The notes: generated from the sequence alone by a model not told the origin. 64,000 nucleotides of DNA from Monomorium pharaonis (GCF_013373865.1 NC_050476.1:2154501-2218500), one strand, 5' to 3'. Positions 1 to 14,709 are shown, counted from the stretch's first letter. Numbers and translations are program-made.

Positions 1-3000
1 TCCTTACGGTTGTATTCTCCTTACCGCTTTAATTAATAAGCGACGTGTCCAGTCGACACGCTGTTCGGAAATAAAAGGGATATTTATCAACATTATCCGC
101 GTATTTTCCGACGAATTGTCAGTAATCGAATACGCTAGCTTTTAAGGTGACACTAGGCTAAATCAAAATCTCTGTGCTCTACTCGCCTCCAAAATATTGG
201 TTTGGCGGTTACGGCTTATCAACCGCGAAACCACACGTCACAACCGGAAGCCATCCGTGACTTCGCGAGTTGCGGTCGATGCCGGCATGCATTGGACCTT
301 GACGTATGTGAAGCCGCACACGTTCACGTTATTGATCCGTTTTCGATTTAAATGATAGATCTCATTTGTTATGGCGTTTAAAGCCCCGTTTATTCGGCTA
401 CCATCCGCGGGACCCATTAGGCGCACGTGCGTACGCGAAAATACGTTAACGGTACATAACGGTAATTCAAAACCGCAGAATGGACGCTTTGGATCGATGG
501 GGTATTTGTATTTGTAATTGCCATTTCCTTAGTGCAGAAACGTCGAGGGGGACTTTTATCTCTTAATGTCAAGCTACTTTCTCTCGTCGAATTGCGAAAT
601 TCCGTTGAAGCAGCGTTCACGTGAAGGGGAAACCCCCCAAACGGAGGATTCGCTACATGCTTTTGAGTTTAATCCTCGCTATGATCCCATAAGATCTGAA
701 ACCATTTCTGGTTCGAAAGAGCTGATAAACGGGATATTTTGATCGCGGATTGTTTCCGCGCGACGAACGCGACACATTTCGCGAGTATAGTATATGTTTT
801 AGATCAACATTTATGTCTCTCCTCTCTCGCGCAGACTGTCGTCAGCATGATTTACTTGTGTTACGCACACTGGCGCACGCGAAACGGCAAACACGTCACG
901 AACCAATTTTGCGCGTCGACGACTGACGGCTGCTGTTACTCTACGCGCTTACGAAATCCGTCTCTGTAAACACGTACGCCGAATACTTTGCTGATACGTA
1001 TTGTTCAAAGTGATCAAATGATTATATCGCGGGAGATTGGTTCACGGTGTTACTTATCATTCGCAGCGCATCTAAACGTATTCACTAATGGCACGAAAAA
1101 TTAGCCCCGCGTTTACATTTAGTTCTCTACATAAAAACGAGAAGAGAATCTCAAAATAAGAGAATTATACTTTGCAAGCTCTCTTTAACACACATTTTTA
1201 ACAGATATAAATTTTTGTTTCTAGAATATATTTTGAAATAAAGAATACATTTTTTTCTAACTTGTGTATAATAACATATATTTTAACGTAGCCAGTGCAG
1301 TATAGTATGTGAACCTCAAACAACTTGATGAGGCGATAGAAAACAAGTTGAAAATCTAATCTAATCACCTTAGCCTTAAATACATGCATGTTTTAAAGAT
1401 GAGTATTTAATGCAATTTATAATAGTTTGTTTTTATATCTAAGATTTACGATTAACGGAAAATAGTGTTCTAAAAAGATTCAATATTTTAAAATAATATT
1501 TTTTTATATTTATGAAAAATTTTGAAATTAATAAAAAATTTTATGTTACTTACATATTCTTATAGATATTAAAAACATTTATTGTACTGCTTTTTATTTT
1601 TTAGAGGAGTTTCCTCTGAAATTAAAAAATTATTTTACACCTCTTGTAGTAGAGATTACTATAAAAATAGGAAGAAAATTCTTAAGTTGAGAAAACAATT
1701 TTTTTTGTAAAGTCGTGAATGAGAAAATTAAATTCCGATAATTATCACAACAGCTATTGTCGTCTTATAACTTATAGTAATAAATAACTTACATCTAACA
1801 ATTAGCAATTGTATAGTGATTGAAGATGCAACTAATTATCTTTCACAAGTTTAAATGCACGTTTGAGGTTTCCGCTATTCACTTCGATGACTGGCGCTGC
1901 GCACAGCTACTTCGTAATGGAAACGTAGGGGGAAGGAGACGCTAACGTGTTTCGGAATTGCTGCTTCCGCAAGTCGCAGTGCTTACCGGCTTGTACAAGT
2001 AGCCTGAACAGTCACAAGTAGGCGACAGCTTCGTCCAATTAAGTCGACGTACATTTTACAAGACAAGGAAAGCGCTAAAGGTGTAAGGGCCGTAAGGGAG
2101 AAACAATGAGAAAAGAGAAGTGGGTAGTTGAGGAGTCGGTGGAGTTTTCCTCGAGAGGATAAGATGACCGAGGCGCGACGAGAAATTGTTTCTTAACGAG
2201 ACATTTTAGTATTAACTGACCTTATACTCGCATTACATTTGCCTCGCAATTAATACAACACTCTAATGTCTTATACTTATCAACTGCGCGCGAAACTTTT
2301 ACTAGCTAAGCGATAGATCGTCGCGGTAAAGAGTTGCCACGAATGTGGTAACACTTGAGTTGTTTTTTATTATATAATTATCATATTGAATTTATATGAA
2401 AACAAACGTTGAAAATTGTTGCTTGATGTTTTATATATTAAATATTTCTTACATAAAGTAAAATGTTGAAGAGCTACGGTTTAGGAGACCAACACGTTCA
2501 CCACAACAGTTCCCTATATTTCACAATAATCCCTTAAAATTAATTCTTGTATGTGAAAAATATTTTCGATAGGTCAATACGCTCTTTACAAATAGGCCGC
2601 TTTAATTAAAATTTTGCCATAAGGGATGAGGAAGGAATTAATAAAAGATGAATGGTTTTATGCTAGGAGCGGATGCAGCAGAGCGATCAATTTCGTTACG
2701 CATTTTAAATGGATCTATGTAGAAGATTTATATAGCAAATGTCGAACGCTTTTAACTATAAAGTGGAAATCGGGCAGGTGTAGAGAGAGAAAGAAAGAGG
2801 GGGAGGGGGGCGTGAGACGGGTGGAAACTGTCAGAATAGCTAGAGTGTAAAAAACGAGTGAGTGAAATTACCACGGCGAGATGAAAAGTTGACGACAAAG
2901 TATTACTTAATCAAAAGACAAGATGTCGATGTGACGGGTTTCGCGTAATTTGCTTGTACGAGACATTGTAAAATCTTCGTTGAATCCACGGAACCGTGAG

Positions 3001-5868
3001 ATGAATTATGAGAACGAGTACCCCATCTCTGTGTGAGGGAGAGAGAAAGAACGTAGGAATATTATAGAAATCTAGGGAAAGTCTAGAGCTGCGCGCGGGA
3101 CGCGCGTAAGATGGGTCGAATTTTCAAAGCTAAATTAATCTACCTTCTGCATATTCTTCGGCGAAAACCGAGAATGAGAAAAAAAGAAAAAAAAATAAAG
3201 AATGAAAGTTCTTGCCATTTTTTTGCATTAAGAAAAATTTGTTTGAAGCGTATTGAGTTTCTGTAATTCCATCGCTTTGTTAACGGGACTGTTACATTCC
3301 GCTGTTTTGCGAATTTGCGAGAAAGAAACGAATGACAGAGACGAGTGCGTTACTTTGCCACGATATTATTTCGGGCGAATTTTCCAATAGTGAGCTCGTA
3401 ACGAGCAGCCTCTGTCTGATTAAAGTTAAACCTCTCTCCACAGCGCGAAACTAATTTATCTATTTAATCTATTTAAAGCAATGCGATGCAAATCCCCAGT
3501 AACAGTAATAATATTATATAAAGCAAATCAATAGTAGAATATAGATGCGATAACGTTTAGTAGCATTCTGATATTAACGTGATATTAATAGAAGACGGGT
3601 GTCATGAATAAAAATTACTGATACGTAAGTCAGGCGTGGCTATTCGTGTAGCAGAATACTATATTGAATTTTCGATGTTCGACAGCATCGCATTTCTAAA
3701 TGAATAGCAGACTCGCAAATGGCGTCGCGTCAAAATATTACGTAACGTTATTTTCAACGTAAAATCACATATTCCGACCGAAAACAATTCCCTCCTGGAA
3801 AATCGGCTGGCAGTTTTAAAATCACTACCGTTTCATCGTCGGATTGTTGTCGAGGCTATTAACGCCCCGCGCATGTTATTCACACTTGATTAGGCCGTTT
3901 GTTCAGAAATATCTGTCAATCGATGCACCACGAATTGACTATCCATGAGTTCCATAAATCTCCCCGCCGCATATCGATGCAGTTTAAATTGCTTGTAATA
4001 CCGAGAGCGCAGAAGAGATTGACGCTGAAATTTTTACCGTTTAATAAATCGTACAGGATATCCCAAAATAAATCGATTTATTGAGAACTTTGAAATAAGA
4101 CGGAATATTGTCTCTTTTATACGGAAAGTCATGCATATATAAGATATCGCCACATATTTCGGGTGAGTTATTCTCCCGGAGGTAAAGAGGAAAGATATAA
4201 AAGTTGGTTCGGTAGTTTATTCGTCTGAAATTTCCATTACGTTTGGCGTGTACGGAGGAAATTGAAGAGTTACGAAAGTTTGTCCAGTCTAGCGGAGAAA
4301 TAGGCGGTGTGATTGTACCAATATCTTCTTCCTTCCCTTTCTTCTCGCGCTTCTGTGTAACTTAATCCTTTTACCTAAGCCGATTAAATTTGAAGGGATT
4401 AACAAATAAGTCGGGTGAAAGTTTTGTGCGCCTCGAGTTTTATTTATTTCTCGCTCGCGCAATGTTTACGTAATTTTTAAAGTTAATCGTTTCCGATGGT
4501 AATCATCGCGCTGTATGATAAAAACTAATTGCTTATGCTAAAATTATTTTTATTTAATTACGATGTGCACTTTAATTACAAATTGTATTTAATTTCTAAA
4601 TTTCTTTGCCAACTATTTCCCGACAAAACGTCGGCAAAGTTGCGCATAGATGACCAACTATTTTAACAATTTGTCATTGCAGAGTATTCCTTTGCCTGCG
4701 TTAAGTAAAAGTGACTTGATTACCAAGTAAGATTCTTTAATTAAACCGTTACATTAGCTCGCAGCTTTCCTGGTCGAAAGAAGTGTATCCAGCCGCGAAA
4801 ATAAATGCATGGAGTGGGAGCAAAAGCAAGACTGAAACGCCCGCCCCTCTCTCTCTCTCTCTCTCTCTTTCACTGCATAATTCAGCAAATATTTTAAATA
4901 GCGTTTCCATTAAATTCGTAATGTAGTCTTTTTTAAAACAATTCGTCTATTTTGAATGACAAAACGACAACGTTATGTCGGAGCGGAATAACGAATATTC
5001 CAAAACGAGTTGCGCGAAAATCAGTTGATCTCAAAAGACATGGTTATTACATTTTTCTTGTTAACATAAAAAGGAATTTTTGCAAGGAATAATCCGCGTT
5101 ATGCACCACGCACACAAGAGTGTCGCGGTGCTTTGAGAAACAAACTCGGTGTGTCTTGTAACAAAGCGTATCGTGCGGCACACTATGGGCCATGGGGCTG
5201 TAAAGAAAGGTACGTAAAACGCGTTACTGCAAAGTACATTGTTTGTTTCGCCGGCTCTTGTCGTGTCTTGTGGACCATGCGGAACAACCGTGGAAGAGCT
5301 TTACACGCTGCACAAAACACAGCCAGATGACGTAACGAAGAGTGCTAGGAATTGTGTTTACCCTTAAGCGCTCCGCCGAAAGTTATTTGTCATAAGTCGC
5401 GGACAATAGTCGATTCACTCTGTCATAGAATTCTAACTCGCACATTCTTCTCTTGCATATCTGACTTTCGGTGTTTTTGGTTTTCTACATATTACCTAGT
5501 CCGTAGAAAAAAAAAACGAGGTTTCGTACACGGCGTAGAGTAAAAGGCTACAGCAGAAGCTATCGGATGCCAAAAAATATTTTTTATAACAAATGTGCGT
5601 AATCAACTCTTATATTACATGCGATGTCATCTAGCGAGGCTTTCGTGTACTATTTAGGGAAAATGGTTTCTATGCTCGAGAGTTGCAAAGGGTTGCAACC
5701 CCGTTTAGGAAACGGCTTGCTGTAATTTTGATCTAAAAGTACAGAGAATGAAACTTACGTGAGAACGGTCAGAGCATATTGCATGCTCGTATAAATTTTT
5801 TGTTCCTGGTTTTTTGTAAGGCAAAGAAAAATCCAACTAATAATGTATATTGACTACGTAATATACGT
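1..5868. other. Intergenic region, no gene recognised
   Basis: Mostly AT-rich DNA with a few CpG-richer patches. The open frames here are under about 80 codons, show no family motif and have no convincing chain of splice sites. A short CT run sits at 4847-4868. I see no tRNA, rRNA or transposon coding sequence. It may be intergenic, or part of a long intron of a gene outside the window. Confidence 0.5.
4847..4868. repeat. (CT)n microsatellite
   Basis: Uninterrupted CT dinucleotide run of about 22 bases in a non-coding stretch. Confidence 0.9.
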
Positions 5869-5980
5869 ATATCCCGGCCAACACCGAATATAGCACAGAT
5901 GTAATACTTATACAGAGATATAATACATGTATACGTTGTGCGACATTATATCTATTATGTGCGGTGTTGTCTGGGATTAT
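5869..5980. repeat. Imperfect foldback (MITE-like or hairpin) of about 112 bp
   Basis: The left arm at 5869-5886 (ATATCCCGGCCAACACCG) matches the reverse complement of the right arm at 5962-5980 with a few mismatches and one extra base. The spacer continues the symmetry loosely around a central ATACATGTAT palindrome. The whole segment could fold into one hairpin. This form fits a very short foldback MITE or a structured RNA. No clear target-site duplication was seen. Confidence 0.5.
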
Positions 5981-7202
5981 ATTTGTGTACATTTCTTTCA
6001 TATAATAAATCCTGTTCTAAATATGAAAATGTATGGGAATAATCCTTTTGAACGTTATTTAGCTTATTTCAAAGAAGAGTAACATTTGAATAATTTGTAC
6101 AAAACCCGGCTTATTATAAGACAGTTGTTATAAAAATCATACAAAATTATTCCGTATGTCAAAAGGGAAATATAGAGAAAAATGGTGAGCCGCGCGCAAC
6201 TGGATCAAGTCTACCCCGGGAATGCATTATGGTCATTTTTATGAAGACGGTCACCATCAATTCGTGCGGCGAGCTGGTCACGGCTGGGCACGGCACGAGA
6301 GGGATAGGATTTAAGTACGGAAAGATGAAGGGGTTGAAAATCTCGCCACCGCAGAGCGTGGCACGGATAGATCATACATCATTCCTTTGCGCGAACGAAG
6401 CTTCTTCCGTATCCTTCTGCCTACCTATCCACCATCCGCTCTCTGTCCTATCCTCTCACACCCTCCGTCATCTTTCCTCGTCCTTCTCTCCCTCGTCCAC
6501 CTCCTCCTTCACCGAGTTTCCCCGTCGTCCATTTACCCTTACGAGCATCTCAGGCCGGTTCGCGCAACATGCCATTCTTCAAGCAGCCCGTCCGCCGTGC
6601 TCGCGGTGTACGTGCGTGCTTCCTCGTCGGTTTGCGGGCCGCCCTGGAAACGTGGCATTTACGAGATTCTCGTGAAAACTCTGTTAAGCGGCTTGAGCGT
6701 CAGACTACGGCGTGTTCCCGGGCGTACTGGTACGTGTAAACGTTTCCGCCCCGTTAAGAAGAATGACGCCTCCTCTCGACTCCGCGGGCTTTGCTTGGAA
6801 ACGGAAAAATCGTTCATCGGATCGCACAGTGAGGGAGGAGTCGTCGTACTCCTACGATCTCGCTTTGTCATTTGGACGGCTTCAATGAATTGTAACCCTC
6901 GAAAAGAAAAAGAAAACAATTTGTCCCTTCATTATTAATAGCAAAAGAAACCGGCGAAAAGAAACTGCTTTTAAACGCTTTTATGTAGCCCATTGTGAAT
7001 ATGCATAAAAATTTCTTCTTCACGTATTCCCGTGACACCTTTCGTGACACGTCACACGCGACCACGTGTAATCATTTGATCTCGCTATAGAGATGCGGAG
7101 ACGGTATATAGCACACGCGGCGCGATTAATGATATACCGTGCTACATAAAGGAGGTGTCAAGACGACCGATTATAGTTCCTCTGTAATTGTTGATATTAC
7201 AC

Positions 7203-7236
7203 TTATATACATACATACATATGTATATACATATAC

Positions 7237-7290
<54 letters not shown>
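7203..7290. repeat. (TACA)/(AT)n microsatellite
   Basis: ATAC/ATGT-type repeats lead into a pure AT run at 7241-7286. The short open frame crossing it is repeat-encoded Y/I and not a gene. Confidence 0.9.
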
Positions 7291-7291
<1 letters not shown>

Positions 7292-8952
7292 AATTTATAT
7301 GTAATATATATACAAATGTGTATGTATCTTTATCATGCAACCGACTCAAACAATGGAATTAATTATAAAGCCTGCTTCGGATAACCGCATCATAACCACT
7401 ACTTGGAGTTTCCTAGCTTTGGCTGCGCTCTTTAAGCAAAGCGCTTTGAGCACAGAGGAGCTGGTTTCCTTCAAAACCAGCACGACATGCGAAAGTCATA
7501 ACGTCGGTATCAAAGTGGGTAGCTAATTACAGTACAGCTGTAAGGCATTGTAGGTACAGTAGACGCAATATTTATGATTTATAGTTTTTCTTTTTGTAAC
7601 GTATTATGAGAATACACATTATGGAATTAATTGCCAAAAAAAAAACTTGACATTTGAAAACTAAAGTCATGAGATTTATTTATGAGTATTATAATATTAT
7701 CTAATTTGCACGGTTTTGCGAAATCTAATGTTAAAAATATGCCGGCGGTGTCGGTCCTCTCGCCGATCATACCAGTATTTATGCGAGCTTAATAACAATT
7801 ATTCAATGTTGCGACTAAAATTACGATATGTCACTGAGCGCAAGCCAAACGGATTTAATGATTTGCAATAGCTATAATAATTATGCTCGTATTACGTTTT
7901 GACGTTTAAATATTCAAAATAACGAACGGTTATATAATATTAGCCGCTTCGAGCATTTGCCAAATAGCATGTAAAACAATCGTCGCATAGGTGTGTTTCA
8001 ATACGTGCATTTTTTGTAAAAGTATCACGATTTTAATGAACGTTGTTTGATATTTTTTCTTAAAATCTAATATTAAAAAGTGCCGTATTCTTTTTTAACT
8101 TAACAAGACTTTGATAAAACTTTTATAGGTTTAACAACTTTTATTATATTGCTTGCTACATCAATGTTGAGAAAGGTAAAGTTTTTTAACACACACATGC
8201 ATTCTTCTTTAAATGAATATCGCTAATTTGCTACAATAACTCAAAAATGTTAATTTCTGAGTTGTCTGCAAAGAAAAGAGAATGTTGAATACACTGAGAG
8301 AAGAACTATGATATTTTTATTCCTCTGCAATCACTAAGCCAAATCGTTACATTAAAATTACATTTATATAAAAATTTAAACAATTACAAAATTTTGATGA
8401 TTTATAATGTTCCAATTGGAAAACTTCGTTTTTTTGAGTTATATTGTTGTTGTAGCAAATGAGCAATATAATAATATGTAATTAGAAATTTCCAAAGCAT
8501 TAAATTTACTAGTACTACTTATGTGCCAGTGGTTACCATAAATTAATTTTCTGCATGCAAATATATTTCAAACTTGTTTCACATCGCGACGTATTTCTCA
8601 TTCACGTCACTATCTTTTAGTTGCATAAAGTGAGTAAATATAACGTAAATGAATTATTCATTTCGATCGAAGCAAATAATTTCAAACTTAAGATACTTAA
8701 AAACTCCTTTATGATGAGACTAAAAATACTGTTTTGATTTTACGTATAATATTACATAACGCGAAAATTCTTTAAAAACTTTTTAGAGCTTCAAAATTTT
8801 CTAAACTTTAAATTTTTTGTTAATTATACACGGTCGACTTGTTACTTGATGCAACATCAAGAAAAAAAAATTAAAAATAAAATCTTTAGAATTGAAAAAA
8901 CACTTTTCTTGTACACTGAGGAAAAAAATTGTTAATTTGACTAAATTTTTTA

Positions 8953-9176
8953 ATTAAATTTCTTCAGTTTCTTCAAGTAGTATTTAAGCATTAAAATATT
9001 TTCTGAAACTTTAATTCAATTATTTATATATTTATCTAAAATACATAAATGTTTGAACCGATAGGAACTATTTTTATATTGCCAATAAGTGAATGTAGTT
9101 TGACAAATCTGGCAAAGTTTTATTGGTGAAAATAACACGACGTTCTGTGTAAATGTTTGAACTGAAGAAATTTAAT
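8953..9176. repeat. 17-bp perfect inverted repeat, arms 190 bp apart
   Basis: ATTAAATTTCTTCAGTT at 8953-8969 recurs exactly as its reverse complement at 9160-9176. The outer flank at 8923 starts ACACTGAG followed by an A-run, and a similar ACACTGAGAGAA stands at 8291. This could be a decayed foldback or non-autonomous DNA element. AT-rich sequence makes chance matches commoner, so the call is tentative. Confidence 0.35.
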
Positions 9177-12100
9177 CAAGTTGAAAAATTTTATCTTTGT
9201 TAAAAATTACATAAATTTTGTTTTATCGTTTTTTTTTTGTCACCGTTTGCAAGATGGTTTTTTAATTTCACCGTGGAGCATATCTATTCGTTATAACGTC
9301 GCTGAACCTAATTCTTTCCGAACAATTTTCCTATCTTCAAAGAGCGCACCCCCAGCCGACGTCCCATATATCTCGTCGCTGGCAGATCCGGCTTCACCCG
9401 TGCCGCATAGATACAAAGGACAAAACTCGGCTGGATCGAAACGCGCTAAAGTTAAATCGCCGGAGCCGGAGGCAGGAACGAGCGATAAATCCTCCAACAC
9501 CGAAAGTGCCGTGTGTACGCGAGCGAAACTTTTCGAAAGGGTGGAAAGGAAAATGCGCGCGCGAGTATGCCAATAACGAGGAATTTTGTTAGAACGACGT
9601 AGCCGCCGTCTTAAATTGGCTGGTAATCCGCGGGAATACGTGAGCCACTCTTACGGGGATCAAAATCGCGCGATCCCGCTTGTTACGATTAGGGCTTACG
9701 AGATGAGAATGTCTGCCAAAGATGGGCGACGACGCGCGGGGCTTTAAGGAAGTTATAATGTGAGGTCGCAAACAAGATTGGGGTAGTGTTGCAGGAGGGA
9801 TGGGATACGTCCCTCGGGAATCGCTTTCGCCCTAATCGTTCGTGTCTTTAACCTCGATCGTGCGGTATCCCACGCCCTTCACTCCCGCTGACACAGACGT
9901 TTACACAACATCTCGTAATGTCACAAAGTAGAAGTAAAGAAAAGGAAGCGCACGAGGAAAGTTTCCACCGAAGTTTCCAGCGAAAACTTGGAAAATTCAT
10001 CTACGCATCTTAAATGCAACGCAATACTTTTATTTTCCACATCAACAAATAAATTATAATAGAGAAGAAAGGCAAATGCAATCCATCTTGTAACATTTAG
10101 TTTATAAAATTTTCTTTCCATTTTTTAATATCGAATAATCCAAGTTGTTAATTTTTATTTTGAAAATCAATACGCGAGGAAAGTCGAGTGGTGTCGTGTC
10201 CGAAAAGAAATCTGATCGAATAGCGGTGGCTGACATAAGGAGTACAGGAGCCATGAGTTACGAGTACTCGGCAAGAGAAAGAGCAAAGTGGAAGGGTGAG
10301 GTGGCGTTGTTTACCCTTTATTTATGACGAAAGTTTGGCCAGATTTCACGAAAGCACAACCCCGAGGTCGGTTAAAGCGTGCAGCTTCGGTCACGAGGGT
10401 CGCGTGGGGAAACCGGCAGAGAAATTGTAGGGTCGAGGAAGTGGGACGAGGCCTGGTGGTGCTGCGGCAAGCGAGACAGAGTGCTACGAGGCCTCTCATG
10501 TGCGGTTATTCGTTAATGTCATTCCGCTGTCCGTGCCTTCTCTGTTTGCGCGCGATAACAAGCTGTATAATTCGAAGAGGCTAAATTTTCACCGTTTAGA
10601 AACGTGTCGTAATCGCACGGCCATCGCATTTTTAACAAATTTCAAGATGTTTTTCCTTATTTTTTTCTCTTCTAATTTTATTTTATTTTATTAAATTAGA
10701 ACAGTGTTTATATCATTCTCGAATAAAATTTGCAGAGAACTAGATATTAGGTATTTTGCCATCGTACAAAAAAAAATTGGTTTTGCTGAAGTAGTTAAAA
10801 ATTTAGCGAGCTGCAAAGCTGAAAATAATTTTGTTCAATTATGAAAATGATTATGTAGATGTAGGACACTCGAGCGATAATGATGCTGCAAAACATTTTG
10901 ACATTTTAACAACAAGCTTGACTGTCCCATGTAACTATCTGTAGTTAAATTTTCAGATACTTTAACAAAACCGTTCTTTTTGTGCGGGATAATTTATCTC
11001 ACAAAATTTTTAATTTTTACAGAGCTAAAATAGTTTTTTTAAATGAGTTTCGTGAATTGTAAATTCTTTTATATCACATACAGAAGAAAGAAGAAACAGA
11101 TCGAATGAATAATAGAGCGGACAAATAGGAACGAACGACGTTTTGAAGGGGGTAATTTATTGATCATTGCGTGCTCGTTAAGTAAATTTGCGGTTTAAAT
11201 TCATAAGGGACAGGATGGTATCGTCGTTCCCCGTAATTCTCAGTAGGCGTCCCTTGTGCGTCCGCGTCCGTGCGGATACCGCGTTTCCTCTCACGCGGCG
11301 AGAAATTCGTTACTGACTTTATTACGACGCGTAAACAGATGCTTGATTGCGAGTAGGGGAAAAGGAGGGTCCTAAACATATATTATTATACGTAACGCTG
11401 CCCACCCCCTCTTGAAAAGAGAGTCGAACGTTAATAATTGGTGGGTACCAATCGGTGATGGAGTGGTCCTTGATCGAGCGCGTGTACTAATTGGGAGTGC
11501 AATTAAAACGCGTCGCGCGGTACGTGTCCTCGCGAAAGCCGGCGGCGGATGTGTCGTCGAAATGAAACGCAAGCCCGCACGTGCAATAGCAGGAAGGAGA
11601 GAAGAAGCCGGGAAGGGATGGACGGACGGACGGATAGACAGACAGGCGCGCGGCTGATGCATGCGAGTGTGGAAAAGAAAAAGAAAGAAACGGAGGAAAG
11701 CAAGGCGGAGTGGCCGACGCCGCCACGTCGGTTAATTGAGTCGGCTGACACGAGAACCGAAAACAAAACGTGTCAGCGGGTCGGCGGCGATTGTATGACG
11801 CCCCCCCGGTGTCTGTTGCACTCGAGTGCATCGCGGGAATGGAGATGGTAGTCAGTCGTGCCCTCGCGCGCATTCTGCTTTCAATTATCCGTCCGTCTCG
11901 CGTCGATAAACGTTTTCGGTTCCCTCACGTGTACGAATATTTAATTCATTAGCCTATCTCTTAGCTTTTTATTTTAATACTTTATATATATCATTAATAT
12001 ATACAAAATAAGCTAGGTAATTATTTTATTGTTAAATTCATTTTATTGTTAGATCAGTAAAGAAAAAATTGCTGCTAGATGAGCTTTATTTTTCCGACGC

Positions 12101-13768
12101 TGCGATGCAAAAAATGCTCCAGACGACTATTTTCGAATTATTAAGCAACTTGTCATAATGTAGGCAGAGAATTAAATACTAGGGCGAATAACTTTTATTT
12201 AAATTTTTTAATTCTAATATTTCTTTGTAATACGAATCTGTCAAATATAAATTTGTAAAGTAATATCCTTTCGTTTTTCGAGGGAACGTTGAACGTGGAT
12301 TTCCATCGTTCGCATCGGCGGACGTACCATCATCGTGCCGGTGACTTTTCCGTTAAAACTACTCCCGTAAAAACGTTCCTGGGTTAGAGGGAAAGGATAG
12401 GGAAGTTCACGGTGGAAATTGCGTTGTATTCTCGCTTCGGCACCGGGGCGGTTTCCGTGAACGAGGAAATTGCGGCGCATAGTGTGCATCCTAAATATTT
12501 ACTTGCCTCTCGCCGTTACACCGCGCAAATATTCCATTTGCGACCGTGAAAACACGCGCGTCGGAGTCTCTGCGAGCCCCGTCGTTGTGATACTCGAGAC
12601 GGATTCAATGATGCCGTTGATGTTAAAATGTCATAAGCGGAAACCGCTTACGTTCACCGCGGCCCCGACGAAAACGTTATTTGCCATTCCTGCAATTACT
12701 TTTATCCGCTCTCGCAAGAGCGCGGGAACTACTACGGTACAAACAGCATGAAAAGGCGGATATATATACTGTACTGATATATCGCGCGCCGGCGAGAGAT
12801 GTACTCTGATTACCGTTACTCGGTTTTTAGTCCGCGCGTTCGACTACTCTACTAAAAGCGCATATACACGGGATAAAATCGCCGTGTGTGCGCGGCGATG
12901 ACGTGCGCGTCGGCGTAATATGCGTTTTCTTCGTGAAGCACGGAGATTTAGAATTTAGAGCGGAAATTGCCGAGTCACGCGGAAATAATTTCACGTCGAT
13001 ACGTCGTGTCGTCGGTTCGCCGAGGCTACCGAGCTAAAGCGAGCCATCCGCTCCTAATGAAAGCCTTTTGCCCACAATAGCGCGACGCCAGCAAGTTTCC
13101 GGAGCAGAGGAGAGAGGAGATTCGTACGGTTACTTTGAAGAATATCTCAAGTCGGGCAAAGTTTGGAGAAGCCCGGGCCAACGGTCAAATTAATGTGCAA
13201 ACTTCAACGTAATAGTTGTTTCTCCCGAGGTCTTAACTATCGAGTGGTGGATCGCCGCACTCCCACCCCGCGCGGCAAGTTCATTAACCGCCGGGTGTGT
13301 GTCATGGGTGCTTCTTTGTGCGCCACGATCTCCCGATAGCGAATTCTAAACAGCTCGGATTTTGCCGAACGGCGCCGTTTTACCGAAACCGCGAGGACAC
13401 GCTAATTTTCGCGCTAATTTCCCCGGCGGAACTTTAGACCACGTACGGGGAAGGGGTTGGGAGAGGAGGGGAGGGAAAGGTCTCGGTGACAGACGTGTGT
13501 GGAAAGGATAATGGCGAGGCGAAGGTGGTTGGTGATACCGCGGCAGGGGAATCTCTTCTTCGACCCGACGTGGATGTATACTCGTAGAGAGATGTACAAT
13601 ACATGAATGTAATCCGAGACTAGACTAGCGTGATGCTGTTTCGATGTAAATAAGTGCTCGGGGCGTAATTTACATCCTGTGTGACACATATATCTAATTT
13701 ACATCTACACATTTACTTATACCCTGGTTATCGTTAATAATACATCGCATGAGGGAAATCAGCTTTGC

Positions 13769-13771
<3 letters not shown>

Positions 13772-13821
<50 letters not shown>
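13772..13821. repeat. (GA)n microsatellite
   Basis: About 50 bases of uninterrupted GA repeat in non-coding DNA. Confidence 0.95.
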
Positions 13822-13822
<1 letters not shown>

Positions 13823-14709
13823 GCGAAATGAATGCAAAAGCAATTAACTGCAATTATTTCTACAGGATACAAATTTATTGATTTATTTATCATATATAAC
13901 GCGCTTTCTAACGAAGTGTCTCTTCGTTTTCGACGAGCGCGTCATTGAAAGTAAAACAGGAATATAGAGAAGAGATGAGATTTGTACGTAAATACGGGTG
14001 CGATAGAAAGAGAGACGCGCATCCGTAGTTTAAAAAGTTTAAGCTATAATATTAATTATTATTCGCTGTAATTAAATTTAATAGAGCCTTTATGCCAGCG
14101 ACTCTGGGTAAGGTATCGCTCTTGCTACTGGGCTACATAATGTCCAGAGTAACCGGATTACGAAGGAGAATGTTCTGCTGTGTTCGCGTTCGCTCGAGAC
14201 AGAGATTCCCAACTGATGCCTCGTGGACGTTTTACGGGTCCACGGGCATTTCGAACGATCCGCGGAATTCGAAATTCCAAGGGAGAGCTCATTAGCATTC
14301 ATATTAATTAAAGATATTTTTAGCCGGCGCGCGAAGTGCTGCCAACTTTGCCGAGAAGACGTACGAGAGTGTCGCCGCGTCGCACGATCGATGAAATAGA
14401 ATATTTCACGGGGAAGAGCGTAAAATAAAGGTTCCGTTAAACTAACGGATAATTAAAGACGGTCGCGTTTATGGTTTATGCGAGGCACGGAGAAATGACT
14501 GTTTAATTCCGCTTTTGACGGCGAGTTTAATCCGTACTCTTATATCGTATTTTACTTGCCCGTTCGATATTAAATTATGAAGAAAAAAAAGCGGATCGCC
14601 CGTCACTTGTTAAGTGAAGGGAAGTGATCAAATCGCAGATTACCTTCCTCTATAACTTTTTGATGCCTGCGACACCGAATAGTCCGACAATTAAATTTAA
14701 CGGTAAAAC

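Larger units (their letters stand above)
5981..13771. other. Intergenic region, no gene recognised
   Basis: AT-rich DNA alternating with CpG-richer blocks near 6.2-6.9, 9.3-9.9 and 11.2-11.9 kb. Frames of 100-180 codons occur at 6.2-6.9 kb and 11.4-11.9 kb. They overlap one another in several frames and on both strands, are biased toward R, S and P, and resemble no family I know. I treat them as chance open frames in GC-rich sequence. Repeats inside the stretch are listed separately. Confidence 0.5.

Noticed and set aside
6229..6938. Two overlapping plus-strand frames of 148 and 183 codons
   Set aside because: S/R/P-rich, mutually overlapping in different frames, no motif and no splice partners.
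11372..11873. Several 80-130 codon frames on both strands
   Set aside because: GC-rich stop-poor block; no frame stands out and none resembles a protein family.
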